Positions 46,625-58,388 of a stretch of 64,000 bases of DNA are shown here, one piece after another (within the stretch, counting starts at the first letter, position 1; every line of letters begins with the position of its first letter). The stretch comes from Reticulitermes speratus (lineage: Eukaryota > Arthropoda > Insecta > Blattodea > Rhinotermitidae): NCBI GenBank assembly GCA_021186555.1, contig JAJKFL010000005.1, forward strand, positions 27,158,635 to 27,222,634. Reading direction: 5' to 3'. Both the position numbers and the translations under genes were made by a program. Below the pieces are notes generated by a model, which was not told where the DNA came from, searched no databases, and saw only the letters and a program-made list of their open reading frames with translations.

Positions 46625-47010
46625 TTTATAACGAGGAACTTAATGATCTGTACTCATCACCAAATATTATTCGGATGATCAAATCAAGAAGAATGAGGTG
46701 GGCGGGGCATGTACACTTATGGGTGAGGGGAGAGGTGCATACAGGATTTTGGTGGGGAGACCTGAGGGAATGAGACCACTTGGAAGAACCAGGCCTAGAT
46801 GGGAGGATAATATTAAAATGGATCTTCAAGAAGTGGGATGGGGGGGCATGGACTGAATTGATATGGCTCAGGATAGGGATAGGTGGCGGGCTCTTGTGAG
46901 TGCGGTAATGAACCTTCAGGTTTCACAAAACGCGGGGAATTTCTTGACTAGCTGACGACATGCTAGCTTCTGAAGAAGGACTCTGCTCCATGGAGTTAGT
47001 TAATTTCAAA
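46625..47010 (+). mobile_element. LINE 3'-tail, type L2, best copy
   Basis: Reads EELNDLYSSPNIIRMIKS, RRMRWAGHVH, then RPEGMRPLGRTRPRWEDNI, KMDLQEVGW, ELIWLRIGIGGGLL-like after a frameshift. The non-coding end follows: 'ttcaggtttcacaaaacgcg', 'gggaatttcttgactagctg' and 'tctgaagaaggactctgctc'. It is the reference used here for other L2 copies. Only the extreme C terminus of the RT ORF is present. Confidence 0.8.
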
Positions 47011-47614
47011 ATTTTTATTTGCTTATTCCACGATAATTTTCCTGAACTGCTAACGATGTTCTGCGTAGCCTGGCTGGGAAACACCAGTGCGTACTATAGA
47101 GATAGCTTATCTTCTGAAACGTCGATACTAACCTGACTACATAATGTCAATCCCGGAAGACAGTAATCTACATAATATTCCAGGGGCGTCCAAGTTTCTT
47201 TCAGTGGTGGACAACAAGACCAAAAATTCATATGTGTGCGGGCCAAGTTGATTTTTTTATTGATGTCATTGATAACATGGCCTGTTACCTATTCACAAAT
47301 TTTGATTTTTCTTACCAATAATACAAACTAATTCAATGACACCTGGCGACAGCGTCAGACAGGTTGTTAGGACCTATACACCATCTAGTTTATGTATAAT
47401 AACTAATTAGATACAACTTCTTTTTCAAAAATTCTCAACCGGGCCACATCCCGGGGTGAGCAAGGTTGCGTTTGGCCCGCGGGCCGCATGTTAAATGCCG
47501 TGGTCATATCCCAACCAAGGCGAACTAAGCGTGTTGCTCGTTAACCAGGGACTTGATTTCCCTACCACCGGCCTTGGTCGGGATATCCCCAATTTTCAGA
47601 TGTGTGCTGTACTG

Positions 47615-47745
47615 TGGAACCATGTTGGTTTGTATTTTGAAGACGAAGTTTCGGATAAACGTGCTGCGGTACTCTTCAGCGTTTATATAATTAGAGGAAG
47701 CACCTTATCCGAAACGTCGGTGTTAACCTACTAACGCACACAGTG
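47615..47745. mobile_element. Fold-back element, F group
   Basis: 'gaagacgaagtttcggataa' near 47640 pairs with 'ccttatccgaaacgtcggtg' near 47702. The spacer is about 40 bases. Flanking similarity of the arms is partial. Confidence 0.55.
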
Positions 47746-47749
47746 TCAA

Positions 47750-48295
47750 ACCCCAGAATACCATCATTCGAACAACAACCGCTTGAACAGCCTGAACACC
47801 TATACAGGTAACTTATTTAAGTCTAGAAACAGATGATGTGCTGTACTGTTGCACTGCTATGTTTTTTTCTAATATAGGGTTCATGACTGGTCTGGTATTG
47901 CTTATTAGCACTCTTCGGGTTTTTCTTCATCTTTTCGGGCTAAGTGAGTGACGGAACTAGACACCTATTCGTTATCCCTTTAGACATCTCTGTTATCCGT
48001 CCCTCTCGACACAGATCTTGACAAGTTGGATATGTTTTAATTGTCTGCTACATTTAACTTGGCGCACGAGCGACGTACTTTATTAACACACGTGACCATT
48101 CGAGATTGGACCTGTCAAGTGAATAGTGTTTTTGCTAGCATTCAGATGTTCCGTTGCACATGTATATCAAGATAAACACGTTGAGTTTAAGAGAAGAACA
48201 GAGATGAGCGACAGGATCAAAAGTAAAAACAAATTTGTTTGTTCGTGTACTACATCGTGAAGATGTATCTAGATGTGTAGGTATACTGCGGTTAT
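47750..48295. other. Intergenic, no recognised feature
   Basis: No repeat or gene supported. Confidence 0.5.
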
Positions 48296-48299
48296 TCTT

Positions 48300-48900
48300 G
48301 ATCTTGAGACTAGATGGCAGCGATTGGTCAGTTTTACGTCCAGGCCGCTTTAACGTCTGGTAGATTACTCCAGGTAAACTTAGGACAGTGCTTTTCATAC
48401 GGTGGTACGTGGACGGTCGCCTGGTGTTTTGCGAAGAAATTTAGGAATTATTTTTTAAATTAAAATTTAGATACGTCAATTGCACTAATAAATTTTTTTT
48501 TTAATGTATTGAAATGTAGAGATAAGCATTTATAAAATGTATGCCAAGATACTATTTCATCTGTCTCTCATCTGTCATCTAATCGCTTTAAATTAGAAAA
48601 GTAGCAACTGCGAAATATGAGATTTCCACAGCGTTGTTGTTTCGCTGGGCGAAACATCACGGAAGACCGGTATGCTGAAAGTAGACATTAATATTTTCAG
48701 TACCTAGTTGTACACGTACATGTTCTGTATTGTGACAGTGGTACGCAAGGAAAAATGTTGAAAAGCACTGACTTAGGAGGCCGGGTGGGCCCCAGAGTCG
48801 GTCTGAATGCAGTGGAGAAAAGGAAAACCTATATTGCTGCGGGAAACGTAACCCTCATTGCTTAGTCACTATACTGACTGAGCTATTCTGGTTCATCAAA
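48300..48900 (-). mobile_element. SINE S3 copy split by a hAT element
   Basis: The left part (48309-48385: 'gatggcagcgattggtcag', 'ccaggccgctttaacgtctg') and right part (48779-48900: 'ggccgggtgggccccagag', 'tcggtctgaatgcagtgg', inverted head 'gcttagtcactatactgac') join into one S3 order once 48386-48778 is removed. Confidence 0.75.
48386..48770. mobile_element. Non-autonomous hAT element nested in a SINE
   Basis: Inverted ends CAGTGCTTTTCA and TGAAAAGCACTG. Perfect 8 bp target duplication ACTTAGGA at 48378-48385 and 48771-48778. Subterminal 'ggtggtacgtgga' and 'cagtggtacgcaa' modules. The 385 bases carry no transposase. The duplication copies the host SINE sequence, so the order of insertion is certain. 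Confidence 0.92.
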
Positions 48901-48904
48901 GAAA

Positions 48905-49540
48905 TTAAATACCTATAGAACCACTTAATAGACTACGATAAGGTCACAATCGTAAACTTCAATCAGAGGCCGTCATCGAAAACGAGTTGCCACCGGATAA
49001 TAGAAATGATGCTACATCTTTCTGAACCAAATCTTTTGAATCAGAATCAAGCACCGATGTCTGTCAGATGAGAATAATGACCATCTGGAGTTTCTTTTTC
49101 CCTGGTGATGTCAGTTCGAAGTATCACGTGCAGTGTGGGACTGAGGGCAAGACCCAAGGTTAGACGTGGCAACTGGATGCATGGCAATTCCTGCGAAGAC
49201 CGTCTGCAGTGATTGATGCAGTCAGCAACTGTCTGACCAGGGGTCAAAACCTCAGCCAAGGACGTCGACTACATCTCACGTACACTGCCGTAAGATTTGC
49301 TGGAATTTGGGTGTCAACTTTGGTTTCTTTACAAATAAAGTTCGCATGTTCTCAACCTAAGTCGGCAAGTACTTTGTGTTGACTAGTCCGGATCCCGCGT
49401 TGTCTTGGATTGCATGACTGAATCCTGTTTGAGGCGTGAAAGCGTGACTGTTTGCTACTTTGTTGTTCTGTGTAGGAATTAGTTTGGAGATGGACCGAGT
49501 CATTAAATACGAAACCTATATACCGTTCATTTAATGGGAA
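48905..49540. other. Intergenic, no recognised feature
   Basis: The minus-strand frame at 49047-49259 is unsupported by domains. Confidence 0.45.
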
Positions 49541-49544
49541 AGAA

Positions 49545-49805
49545 AATTTAAGGTAAGGAGGTTCTGGAACAAAGCTGGATGATGGTAAAGAATGTAAAAT
49601 TTGAAGCAGTAGTAAACCGAATAAATTATGTAAGAGGATATTATTGCAATGATCAGACCGAGCAGGTGAGATTGGTTTGGATGTGTGTCAAGGATTGAGG
49701 GCCAAAAGATAAGGAAGGGAAGTTTGTGGAGGAAGACACAGAGCAGGTAGAGCGAGAAGATTATAGCTGGATAATGCTGAAGAAAATTCAGACTGTCTGG
49801 TTGAG
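49545..49805 (+). mobile_element. Possible LINE tail remnant
   Basis: Near 49665 the frame gives VRLVWMCVKD-like and a later RKTQSRxSEKIIAG-like stretch, with 'ctggataatgctgaagaaaa' matching a LDNVEEDL-type segment. It suggests another LINE C terminus but is heavily decayed. Confidence 0.35.
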
Positions 49806-49809
49806 CAAA

Positions 49810-50550
49810 GGTAGTTTACAAAATAAACGATAGATAGACGACTGATAGATCTGAAATAAGATTTTTGTGCATATTGCTCAGAAAGTTACGTCATTCAGTT
49901 CACTAACTTAAGCCTACTGGTTATTCGTAACGACATTTTAATACACAGTCATAGAAAATGAACTCCTTTGTTTCAAAGTTTAATATCTTGCTTATTGTGA
50001 GACACAGTCATTGGTTTGCTGTGAGATATTTAGAAAATCACAAAGTTTCTTTCTTTGCCTGCTGCACATGTACACAAGAAAGCGCTCTATACGCTTAATG
50101 GCAGTAAAATTATAGTTCTAACGTAGTCAGTATTATGATGTTCATTCAGGTGAAGGGCCAGTGTGTCATAATGCTTGCCGAGGTCAAGTTCATGGCAGTC
50201 GTTAAACGCAATTTTCGAAGTACGTAAGAAAGATAACCTCCAGCTGTCAAATTGATTCGTCATTTGTTTATGCATGTTAAGGAAGCGGGAAGCGACGTTA
50301 AAGGAAAGGTTACCAAGAAGACCGCAGATGTAGGTAGGGGTGGCTGAACGCATAGCAATACGGTGGTACGGAGTCCAAACCGTATGGCCTATTGAGTTTT
50401 CTCCTGAACGGACGCCATATTACTGACTGCATTAGGCACACAATTTTACAGCCGCTAAGAGATTCGCTTTACACCGAGGAAATTTACAAATTACATGAAA
50501 ACCCGGCACTTTAAAGATTTTCACTCTTGAGAAGACTACAGTAGGCTGGC
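49810..50550. other. Intergenic, no recognised feature
   Basis: No repeat or gene supported. Confidence 0.5.
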
Positions 50551-50554
50551 TACA

Positions 50555-50790
50555 CAGTAAGGATGGACGATTCGCGTATCCCCAAAAAGGTAACGGGGCG
50601 ATGTTTCGGAGGAGAAAGCCCGTAGGACAGCCCAAGTGTAGACTGGAGGTTGCTGTTAGGAGAGATGTAAATTATTTGCAGATGCGGAACTGGAAGGCGA
50701 CACCAATGAAGAGAGGAGGTTGAAGGAAGAAGATGGGAGGCTATGGTCCGAAAACGGACCGAAAAGCCATGAAAGAAGAAGGAGAAAGAT
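50555..50790 (+). mobile_element. LINE tail remnant, type L3
   Basis: The frame from about 50562 reads MDDSRIPKKVTGRCFGGE, then RRTAQV, a frameshifted RRDVNYLQMRNWKATPMKRG-like stretch and a terminal basic run. The order (R-x-P-K-K-V, GRP-like, R-x-W, N-W-K) is that of an insect LINE C terminus different from L1 and L2. Only the tail survives. Confidence 0.55.
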
Positions 50791-51089
50791 TTGCGTGTGC
50801 ATGCGCATACACAAGCACAGCAGACACAGGAAGAAAAGTGTGATTTATTAAACAATTAGTAACAAATCCCATAATTATATACCTCGAAGTAAATTATATA
50901 TTGAACTTTAAAACCAGGGAGATATTTTGGATGACCTGTTTGAGATCCGATCAGAAAGTTCCGAGATTTTCCTTTCTGAAGGTGCAAAACTAAAAGTCGG
51001 AACAAGTTAACTCTGTTTGGACTCTTAAATTGGACCTTCTGCTATTACAATGTGTTTCTGGAAATTGTTTGTTGGAGCGTCGCTGCAAG

Positions 51090-51330
51090 TTACATTTCTT
51101 TGGAAGGGTGTTCTGTTCCCGCCCCAGTATAGGTAATCTTTGAAACATCCAAAATCTGTTGCCGTTTAAAATCCTTTTCAGTTAGGAAATATAAAACCTT
51201 CGCTTTCTTCCACGTCCGGCGACTCTGGTTGGCTGACAATAGTGGAATGTTGTGGTTGGCCAAGAACTTCCTTACGGAGAATGCCGAGTGCGAGGGCTTA
51301 TTGTCGTGATTCGGGGAATGAATTTTTCCC
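51090..51330 (-). pseudogene. Mariner transposase fragment
   Basis: The minus strand reads NHDNKPSHSAFSVRKFLA and then NHNIPLL. This is the segment around the second catalytic aspartate (the HDN motif) of a DD34D mariner transposase. Further on, KDFKRQQILDV and, in another frame, FQRNVT match the 'LKGxRFxTxEEIQxNVT' region. Frameshifts separate the parts, and the first and third catalytic residues were not recovered. Long since inactive. Confidence 0.7.
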
Positions 51331-51334
51331 ATAC

Positions 51335-52000
51335 TTTCCTCATTCCTACACATTAAGTTGATCATCCTGGCCACTTGTCAACCTGAGCTTGCATGCTCTT
51401 CTTCTCTCTTTTATTCATTTAACTTATGTTTTAATAGTACCAAACATGTACAGCTGATGTAATTTGAAAATGTAAGCCCCTGAAGATGAACTAAAAAATT
51501 GGTTCGAAACATGTTGGGCACTTTTTAATAATAAAGAGTTGTGTTAAATGACATAAACTGTGTACATTTGTCGGAATAAGATTTATATAGCTAAAGATCA
51601 TAAAGCAAATAATTAAGAATAAAAATAAGAAATATACTTCGCAATGATTCCATATACTAAACAGTAACCCACATGCGAGCAACATAACTATAAATCAGTG
51701 ACAATTACACACATTCCACTAAAGAACTTTAACTCAGTTCACATTGCTTCACTTCACTTCACCTCACGTCACCCCCATTTTAAGACGCTTCATAACCACT
51801 CTTCAATTCCCTTCACTTCACTTCACTTGTAATTACCTTCCTAACCCTCTTTCTAAAAATGTGAGATTTACAGGGGAAAGTCGCTAACGTCTCTGTAGGT
51901 AGTTGGTTCCAGAGTTTGATGGTCCTATTTACAAAGGAATATCTCCCGATATCTGTTCTTTGTTTCCTGGCCCTAATTTTCCGATCATGATCATCTCTGC
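51335..52000. repeat. Region with TTCAC-type short repeats
   Basis: (TTCAC)n patches at about 51747-51770 and 51811-51828. 'cccctgaagatgaactaaaa' and 'ttggttcgaaacatgttggg' at 51477-51520 form a single F-like arm. No gene recognised. Confidence 0.5.
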
Positions 52001-52004
52001 TCAG

Positions 52005-52145
52005 GTAGCATGGACCTTTTAACCTACACAAACGTTTCGGAGGAACTTCTGCCTGTATCTTCTGTGTAGGGATTTTACCTTGAATACCTGGGCAGCAAGT
52101 TCCTCCGAAACGTTGGTACACATCTGTCAACCTGCACATCGTCAC
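52005..52145. mobile_element. Fold-back element, F group
   Basis: 'aaacgtttcggaggaacttc' (52030) pairs with 'aagttcctccgaaacgttgg' (52097). The spacer is about 50 bases. Outer arms match weakly. Confidence 0.65.
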
Positions 52146-52149
52146 ATAA

Positions 52150-54230
52150 TCTTCGAATTTATTGTGCAGAGTTTAAGCTTTTAATGTGCGTTGTACTTGC
52201 GTTTCACTTAAATTTCAGGGTTGTGAATAGAGAAGAGGCTCAGTCGTCACCATTCTTTGTACAAGAGATGAGGTTGCCACATTCATTTATTGAGTAGTTT
52301 GTCTTGCGACAGACCCGTAGCCTCTTCCAAAGTGAGTTTTTCACAGAGTGCGATCTAGTGATTCCCGTTTCAAGTTCCAGCCCCAGAATACCACAGCCTG
52401 CATCTTCGCCCATCTCACATTTGTCTCTGTTTTTAGAAAGAGACTATCCAGGAAAAGAAATAATGTGGTAGTTTTTCTATTTGCTCTCCAAATCGCAGTA
52501 CTGCCGTTACTCAAACAGCTGTGGTCACGCCTGTTGCTATACGATCATGAACCATCTCGAGCATCATTTGCTCTGTGCTTCATGTCGCTACTGATGTCGC
52601 TGCTGCCGGCATCAGAGGAATTTTTTTTGGAGTCCCTTCTACTAGGCAACTCTCTTCGTCTGGTTCCTACCCTCTTGATATGTCCGGTTTGGGAGACCCT
52701 ACTGGTAGCAACGCTACCGCCGGCTTAGCTGTCCAGGTTACTCTAACTCACAAGCCTATACACTATGGTAATGCAGAGATATAATTCGAGGGGTCGAATA
52801 TTTAAGCTCTAGTATGGTGGGTTGTAGAACTGTGTTTCTGGTGGATGGAAAGCATTCACTTAAGTACCGCATGCAAAAGGCTTATTGTCTTTATGAAGGT
52901 CGTGTAATGGATCTGAAGGTACAGTAAGTCGTCGTTAAACGCCGGGGGCACTTTTATCAAAATCGCAAAGTAAAGCAAAAAAAACTATAACGGAGCATTT
53001 TTGTAAGAATTCATTAAAGTACCAGAGAGCCTGGTCGTCGAATTTCCCACCAGCTGCAAGCGAAAACAAGGTTAACCCGAGTCCGGGCAATGTTCATTGA
53101 ATTTTGGTGACTAAATTTGCCAACGTAAAAGCGACACGACCTTGTTAGTACACATGTGAAAAGAGGACAGCCTGTACCTAAATTGGAAGACCGCGGGTGT
53201 ATCACGTCATCACTATATTAGGTATTAAGCCTGCTAACTTTTGTACAAATCCTTTCTCTTAATTGAAACATTCGGTAACATGCTGGTTTCTTGATAGTGA
53301 GAAGTTGTGTTTCCCTCGCCCAATTCCCAAGCTGGAGGACTACCCCTTGTAGGCAGTACGTGACTCCTTACTCAGTATAATCGCAGCTACCCTCCATATC
53401 TGGAGGCCGTGTCCTCCATCAGCAAGCTGTGGGCGGGCCATACCGTTGTGATAGGGACCAACATATAATATATATAATAAATATAATATAATATATGTAT
53501 ATTTATCGAGTCAGTCCACTCCTTTAATAGACGGTTCGTAGAACTGCCAACAGCTTAACAGGCAGAAACCCACTTAATATATATTTGTGCTATAAAATAC
53601 GTCATCATTCTCCCTAGAAGTGTTCTCTTTAGACTGATGTTACATTTTCCCTTCGTTCCACACTCAACCCAGAGGACAAATATAAGCTAAAGACCATTAG
53701 TTTTTCATGGCAAACTGTCTGAATGTATGATCAGTGTAACATATTCCATCACCAATTTCTTAGGAAGGCGGGCGTTACTCTGCATTTGGCACTCTCTGCT
53801 GTGCAGGTGCTTCTAAAGTAATGTGAATAACCATGAACAGTTTCAGCACGCGAAACATGATTTTGTAAAATACAAACCAGCACAATAGGCTTGCCGATCC
53901 TTTATATTACATGGACCCGTTAGGCTTTTCGCGTGAAAGTCATTGTTCTGGTCTAATCACGTGGTTAAACGTAAGAAAGAGACAGGGGCGAACCCTACTG
54001 GGTGATGCGAATAGGGGGACAATTTACCATTACGTGACATTCATGGCCTTGTCTTTCCAGTTGTTATTGTACTAACACTGATTTAGGCCTGTCCGTATAT
54101 TATACACGAAAACGTACGGTAAATTGACTCCTGTGCCTAAGCACCACGCCATGGAAATATATATATATATAATATATATATATGTGGGTAAAGGTAAATC
54201 TGTTCCTGTAGAGGCCTAGAAATTTAATTT
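52150..54230. other. Intergenic with AT repeats; no gene confirmed
   Basis: The plus-strand frame 52348-52728 and the overlapping one 52575-52784 are GC-richer than their surroundings but have no domain I recognise. 'ccatatctggaggccg' at 53394-53409 also occurs at 42462-42477, so parts are repetitive. AT-rich runs at 53463-53513 and 54156-54182. Confidence 0.4.
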
Positions 54231-54234
54231 CTCA

Positions 54235-54500
54235 TGATGTATGGATTTATCGTTTATTTAGCGACCCTGTCAGTAAATCAGGCTATACAATGTTACATGT
54301 TAAGCTGATTAGTGAGTACTGATTGGGCAAGGATGTGGAAGGAAAAAGTTGTGGTCTAATTTGAGGGATTTTCCCGGAATATGCATGGAGGGACAGAGGA
54401 ATGCTAGGATGGACCTGAGGCAGCATAGACAGTCCTCGGACCGAGATTGAACCCGGGAATGTACCAATATAAGGCAGGAGTTTTCCTCGCCCAACCAGAA
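54235..54500 (-). mobile_element. SINE-like repeat S4, reverse orientation
   Basis: Tail 'tttatttagcgaccctgtca', body 'gcaaggatgtggaaggaaaa', 'gtggtctaatttgaggg', then inverted B-box 'gagattgaacccgggaa' near 54449. This is a nearly complete reverse copy. Confidence 0.65.
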
Positions 54501-54504
54501 TGAC

Positions 54505-55430
54505 CTTTATTGAACTTTACGTTCCGTTGGCAGATAATGAGTCAGAGTAATACTATTGCATACAAGGCTAGAAGTGCTCGTAATACAATCCGGATTCCTA
54601 ACTCGCTAGAACAATGCACACCCCTTTAGGTGTTCCCATCACATTCCAGTGTCAGTTCGATGTTACACACATTCATGCTCTTTTATTTTTGTTCCCATAC
54701 CTGAAATAAGTACGATAATCCTTTCACCACAGCGATTTTAAGGCCAATGGAGTGTTTCAAGGTAGCTGCAAGCCAGGTGTTGTAGCAAGTTCGGTTGCCT
54801 CTTAACCATACGAAGCATGAAAAACGAGAGAAGAAAAGGATCAACTGGAGTGGTTGTTGGGGATAAACTACATTTATCACAGGAAAACTGATGGAAAATT
54901 GCACGGCTTTAGAATTTCCCATGCATTGCCCTCTCGTTCTTTGGTAAAAGTTGGGTGGAGACACTTCGAAGGAAGTTTCGAGAAAAAATTTTGTGAAGTG
55001 CAACAGAGAAAGAAACTTGCTCAGTAATTGTATTTCATTATGGTGGAATTTTATGGTGACTTTGCTAGCACTAATTTGTGCACAATTTGTATTAACATTC
55101 GGAAGTTACGAATTTAAACTTGGAATTTATGTACCAAGTGACCATTTGCCACAGTAGCGAGGAAATCAGCTGAAATTTTGAAGTTATTTTAAGTCGTATT
55201 TAAATATTCAGTGCATACCTCACAGAAAACACATATCATCTCCGTTATTAATGTTAGTCAGTTAATACCGTTTATAATATCAATTTATATTAATAATATT
55301 TCTTGCTGCGGGGCCAAAACGCATAGCCTCTTTTTTTTTATAAAAAAATAAAGCATTTTGTTCACACTTATAGTAACTGCTTATTTCAGCGGTTAGAGGA
55401 ATTGACCTGATAGAAAATAAACTAGTAGTT
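54505..55430. other. Intergenic, no recognised feature
   Basis: No repeat or gene supported. Short frames near 54683-55157 lack features. Confidence 0.5.
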
Positions 55431-55433
55431 CGG

Positions 55434-55684
55434 CCAGAGGGTTCTACGCCACGTTTTGGCGGGAAAATTTGATTTATGTTTAAACCAATCAGAACATTCG
55501 ATTTAGATCACGTGTCATCTCCTAGTCGGTCGCAGACAAATCCCCACCCCTCCACTCCCTTCAAAAGGATAGGTGCGACTTGCCTGTGATCGGCTGGCAA
55601 TGTCACGTGATCTAAATCAAGTGTTTGATGTGTTGAAATATCAAATTCAAATTTTCCCGCAAACAGTGGCGTAGAACCCCCTGG
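55434..55684. mobile_element. MITE with about 85 bp inverted repeats
   Basis: The left end CCAGAGGGTTCTACGCCAC and the inverse of the right end CCAGGGGGTTCTACGCCAC match. Arms continue through 'gcgggaaaatttga' and 'gatttagatcacgtg'. Total 251 bases, no coding content. The target duplication is unclear, so the superfamily is not assigned. Confidence 0.8.
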
Positions 55685-55689
55685 TCTAC

Positions 55690-57240
55690 CTCAATACACT
55701 GCGTGTTCATTGGAGACAACAGACGGTCATCGCTGTTTAAGGAAGTAGTAGCTGTCGGAAAAATGAAGAGCTTTATAATGTTGCAGCAAATGGCACGTAT
55801 AGTAAAAACCTGTGCGTTAAAGAATCTTCTAAAACACCGCGGTTACTTCAAAGGTCAAAGATAGTCGCTTTCGGTGCAGCAAATTTTGAACGAGTTCTGA
55901 ACATCTGGGCTGTTAAAATGCGAATACAAGTACACTGTCTCCTCTCTGTCTTTACTTGTGTAACATGTTGTCCCAGAGATTTTACATAACTTGGTACAAT
56001 GATTGACTGGTTGCAGCCCAACTCAGAACATGCATGTTTGCTATTCTTTTCTTATTTTTATCGTGTGTTATTCTTGTAATGGTAAATGAAAACCTTCGAA
56101 ATGTTGGGAAATATTTACCCAAAGTGACATCACAGAAAACTTGAATGTTAATTACATTTGTTCACAAGGACCCGCCATTGGTCCCTATTCTGAGTTGGAA
56201 CAATCCAGTCCATATATCTTTATGATAGAATTTAACGCTTTAAAGGCTTAATTATTATGCACTTTACTTAAAGACTGACTTCCTACCTCACACAGAACAC
56301 AGTGACTTTCTGTCAGACAGGCCAACCAATCAGTATTGGATTACGAAACAATAGGTGTTCCTTGTAAGCACAACAAGGAACGTATTAATACACCGTGAGT
56401 TTCGTAACATACAACGGGTGGTAGGCCTAGATATAGTAACCAATAGGCTTTCAAAGGGTTAATACTATCTTCCCATCCACGTTCCGGTTTTGTAAATGGT
56501 CTCTTCGTCCAGGTTCTCCTATCAAAAATGTACAAAATTTTTCATCTCTTCATGTGTGCTACGTGCTCTGCCAATCTCGTGCTCCTTGAGTTAGTCATCA
56601 CGGCCTATTTATTAGAGTACAAATTGTGATGAAAATTTAGAAGAAGTATTATATGACGATAATGGTGCTGATGGCAGGATAATAAAACGTGGGAGCAGCA
56701 GAAGAAGATAAGTGCAAAAAATTAAATGTGAATATGACAATAAAGAAGGAGGAGGAGGAGAAAAAGAACACAAGTATGAGAAGCTAAATAATTATGATAG
56801 GGAGAAAGTGAAGACGACCAAGAAGGCCACGACGATGGTTCAGTGAAACTGACACAGTTTATTATAACATAGCCTATTATGCATGTAGTACACCGAATGA
56901 AAGAAGACATGATGCAGTACTGACGAGTGGCAATACTTATTGGTTGTTGTTTCTCTCACATGGAACAACGACGTCTAGTCTTTGTGTTTCCAGCACGACT
57001 TGCTGTCGGGAGGGTGAGTGTAGGTGCAACCTGCTACATTACCCAACACTCGGCGGCCTGGTGTTTGACCTGAATCCGAACCGTTCACAAATGTGACTTT
57101 ACGCCACTTAGCTGTCGCTAATAGACAGATGGGATAAATCACCAGCATTGTTATGATTTTCGTAGTATAAGTGCGGCTGACAAGTTTAGCAGTTTGAATT
57201 GACTGTTAGTTAAAACTGCATTCACGCATACAGTAAAACT
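55690..57240. other. Intergenic, no recognised feature
   Basis: A purine-rich stretch at about 56640-56830 opens Lys/Glu or Phe/Leu-rich frames by composition only. Confidence 0.45.
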
Positions 57241-57246
57241 TAATGA

Positions 57247-57448
57247 TTCCGTTCTTCTGGGACATGACGCTGCGTCACTAGGTAATCGATTCCCGGCGTT
57301 TGGAAGGAAATTAGTGCCTTCATATTGAAGGGTCTTATCGGACCTCCAGATCCTTTGAGATGAACATACTAAGTTCCTTCGAAACGCCGGAAACACTCGT
57401 ATTTTACCCAGTGACGCAGCGTTGTATCCCAGAAAAACGGAATCTCCC
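57247..57448. mobile_element. Fold-back element, F group
   Basis: Arms start 'gattccgttcttctggga' and end with the inverse 'tcccagaaaaacggaatc'. Inner modules 'gacgctgcgtcac' and 'gtgacgcagcg' are inverse to each other, as are 'cccggcgtttggaagga' and 'tccttcgaaacgccgg'. Total about 200 bases. Confidence 0.75.
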
Positions 57449-57689
57449 CAACTGCAATCACTGTGAAAACTTCAGATCTCGCAGAGTAAAGCCTGTATTA
57501 AATGAAACATTTATGAAAACTGCAGTACTTCTGTCGGGAAGTGTTGCTGGTCTTGGTTATGACGGAAAAAAGCGTAAAATCTAGCTTGTGGTTTACTGCT
57601 TTGTGGCACTTGGTCTTGTAAACAGAAATCTACCATGAAAATGGAGGCAGCAAATTTCTTTTAAAAAACATATTGCCTTTGCACAGGCG

Positions 57690-57885
57690 AACGGATCATG
57701 AATACTCAGGCGGTTATTAGCAGACGGTCACCGCGATTGCCAGGGTTACATCTCAGGCCAGTCCACGGGGAATTTGCAGTGGACAAAGTGGCAATGGACC
57801 TGGGTTTTCTCCGAGTACCTCGGTTTCCATTGTCCATATTACACCTGTGCTCCATACTCATTCATTCATCAAAAACGCTGTAGCA
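57690..57885 (+). mobile_element. SINE, family S2, 5'-eroded
   Basis: 'actcaggcggttattagc', 'cagggttacatctcaggc', 'tttgcagtggacaaagtggc' and 'ctccgagtacctcggtttcc' match S2 at 33315. No intact target duplication. Confidence 0.65.
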
Positions 57886-58090
57886 TATATCTAATTTTAA
57901 CAAACTCACAGGATCGTTAAAAAAATTAAAAGTAACAATGTATGAACCAACTGTAATGCAGTCTTAAAAATCAACAAATTCGTCCTCACTTACTAGACCA
58001 CGTGGTGTCATAGCCTGAAAGATAATCCAAATATATACAACCCTGAAAATCTCAGATTTTATATAATGTAAACTTCTGACAGAGAGATTG

Positions 58091-58094
<4 letters not shown>

Positions 58095-58128
<34 letters not shown>
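58095..58128 (+). repeat. (AG)n microsatellite
   Basis: About 17 AG units. Confidence 0.95.
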
Positions 58129-58131
<3 letters not shown>

Positions 58132-58282
58132 AGGAAAGGGAAAGATTCTAAAGGAAAGCAATGTCCTTGAATGTTTATTGCTTCCTGTTCAAGAAATGTT
58201 TACTCTCACTGTCATTCCTGGAAGTAGCCGACTAGAGACATTCGCTTTGAAAATAGGAGCGATATGAACAACTGAACTTAAA

Positions 58283-58388
58283 CTTCTTGGACTTCTTCAC
58301 CTTGAAAATGGGACCGATAAGTTGTCCCGAAACGTCGATAAAGTATTACCACTCGACGCTGCGTAATATCGCAGCAGAGCGCAGATCT
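58283..58388 (+). mobile_element. Half F-type repeat with 14 bp direct flanks
   Basis: This is the single right-hand arm of the palindrome at 58893-59120: 'aaaatgggaccgataagttg', 'tcccgaaacgtcgataaa', 'taatatcgcagcagagcgca' and 'gatct'. It is bordered by CAACTGAACTTAAA at 58269-58282 and 58389-58402. Either it inserted as a half-unit with a 14 bp target duplication, or one arm was lost later. Confidence 0.75.

Noticed and set aside
46381-47086. A hAT element enclosing the L2 copy
   Set aside because: The two ends are only roughly inverse and no 8 bp duplication was found.
47185-47510. hAT-like element with 'cccgcgggcc' near its right end
   Set aside because: The terminal repeats do not match well enough and no duplication was seen.
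52348-52728. 126-codon plus-strand frame
   Set aside because: Leu-rich without a recognisable family. An overlapping frame is equally open and nearby sequence is repetitive. Possibly a mobile-element remnant.
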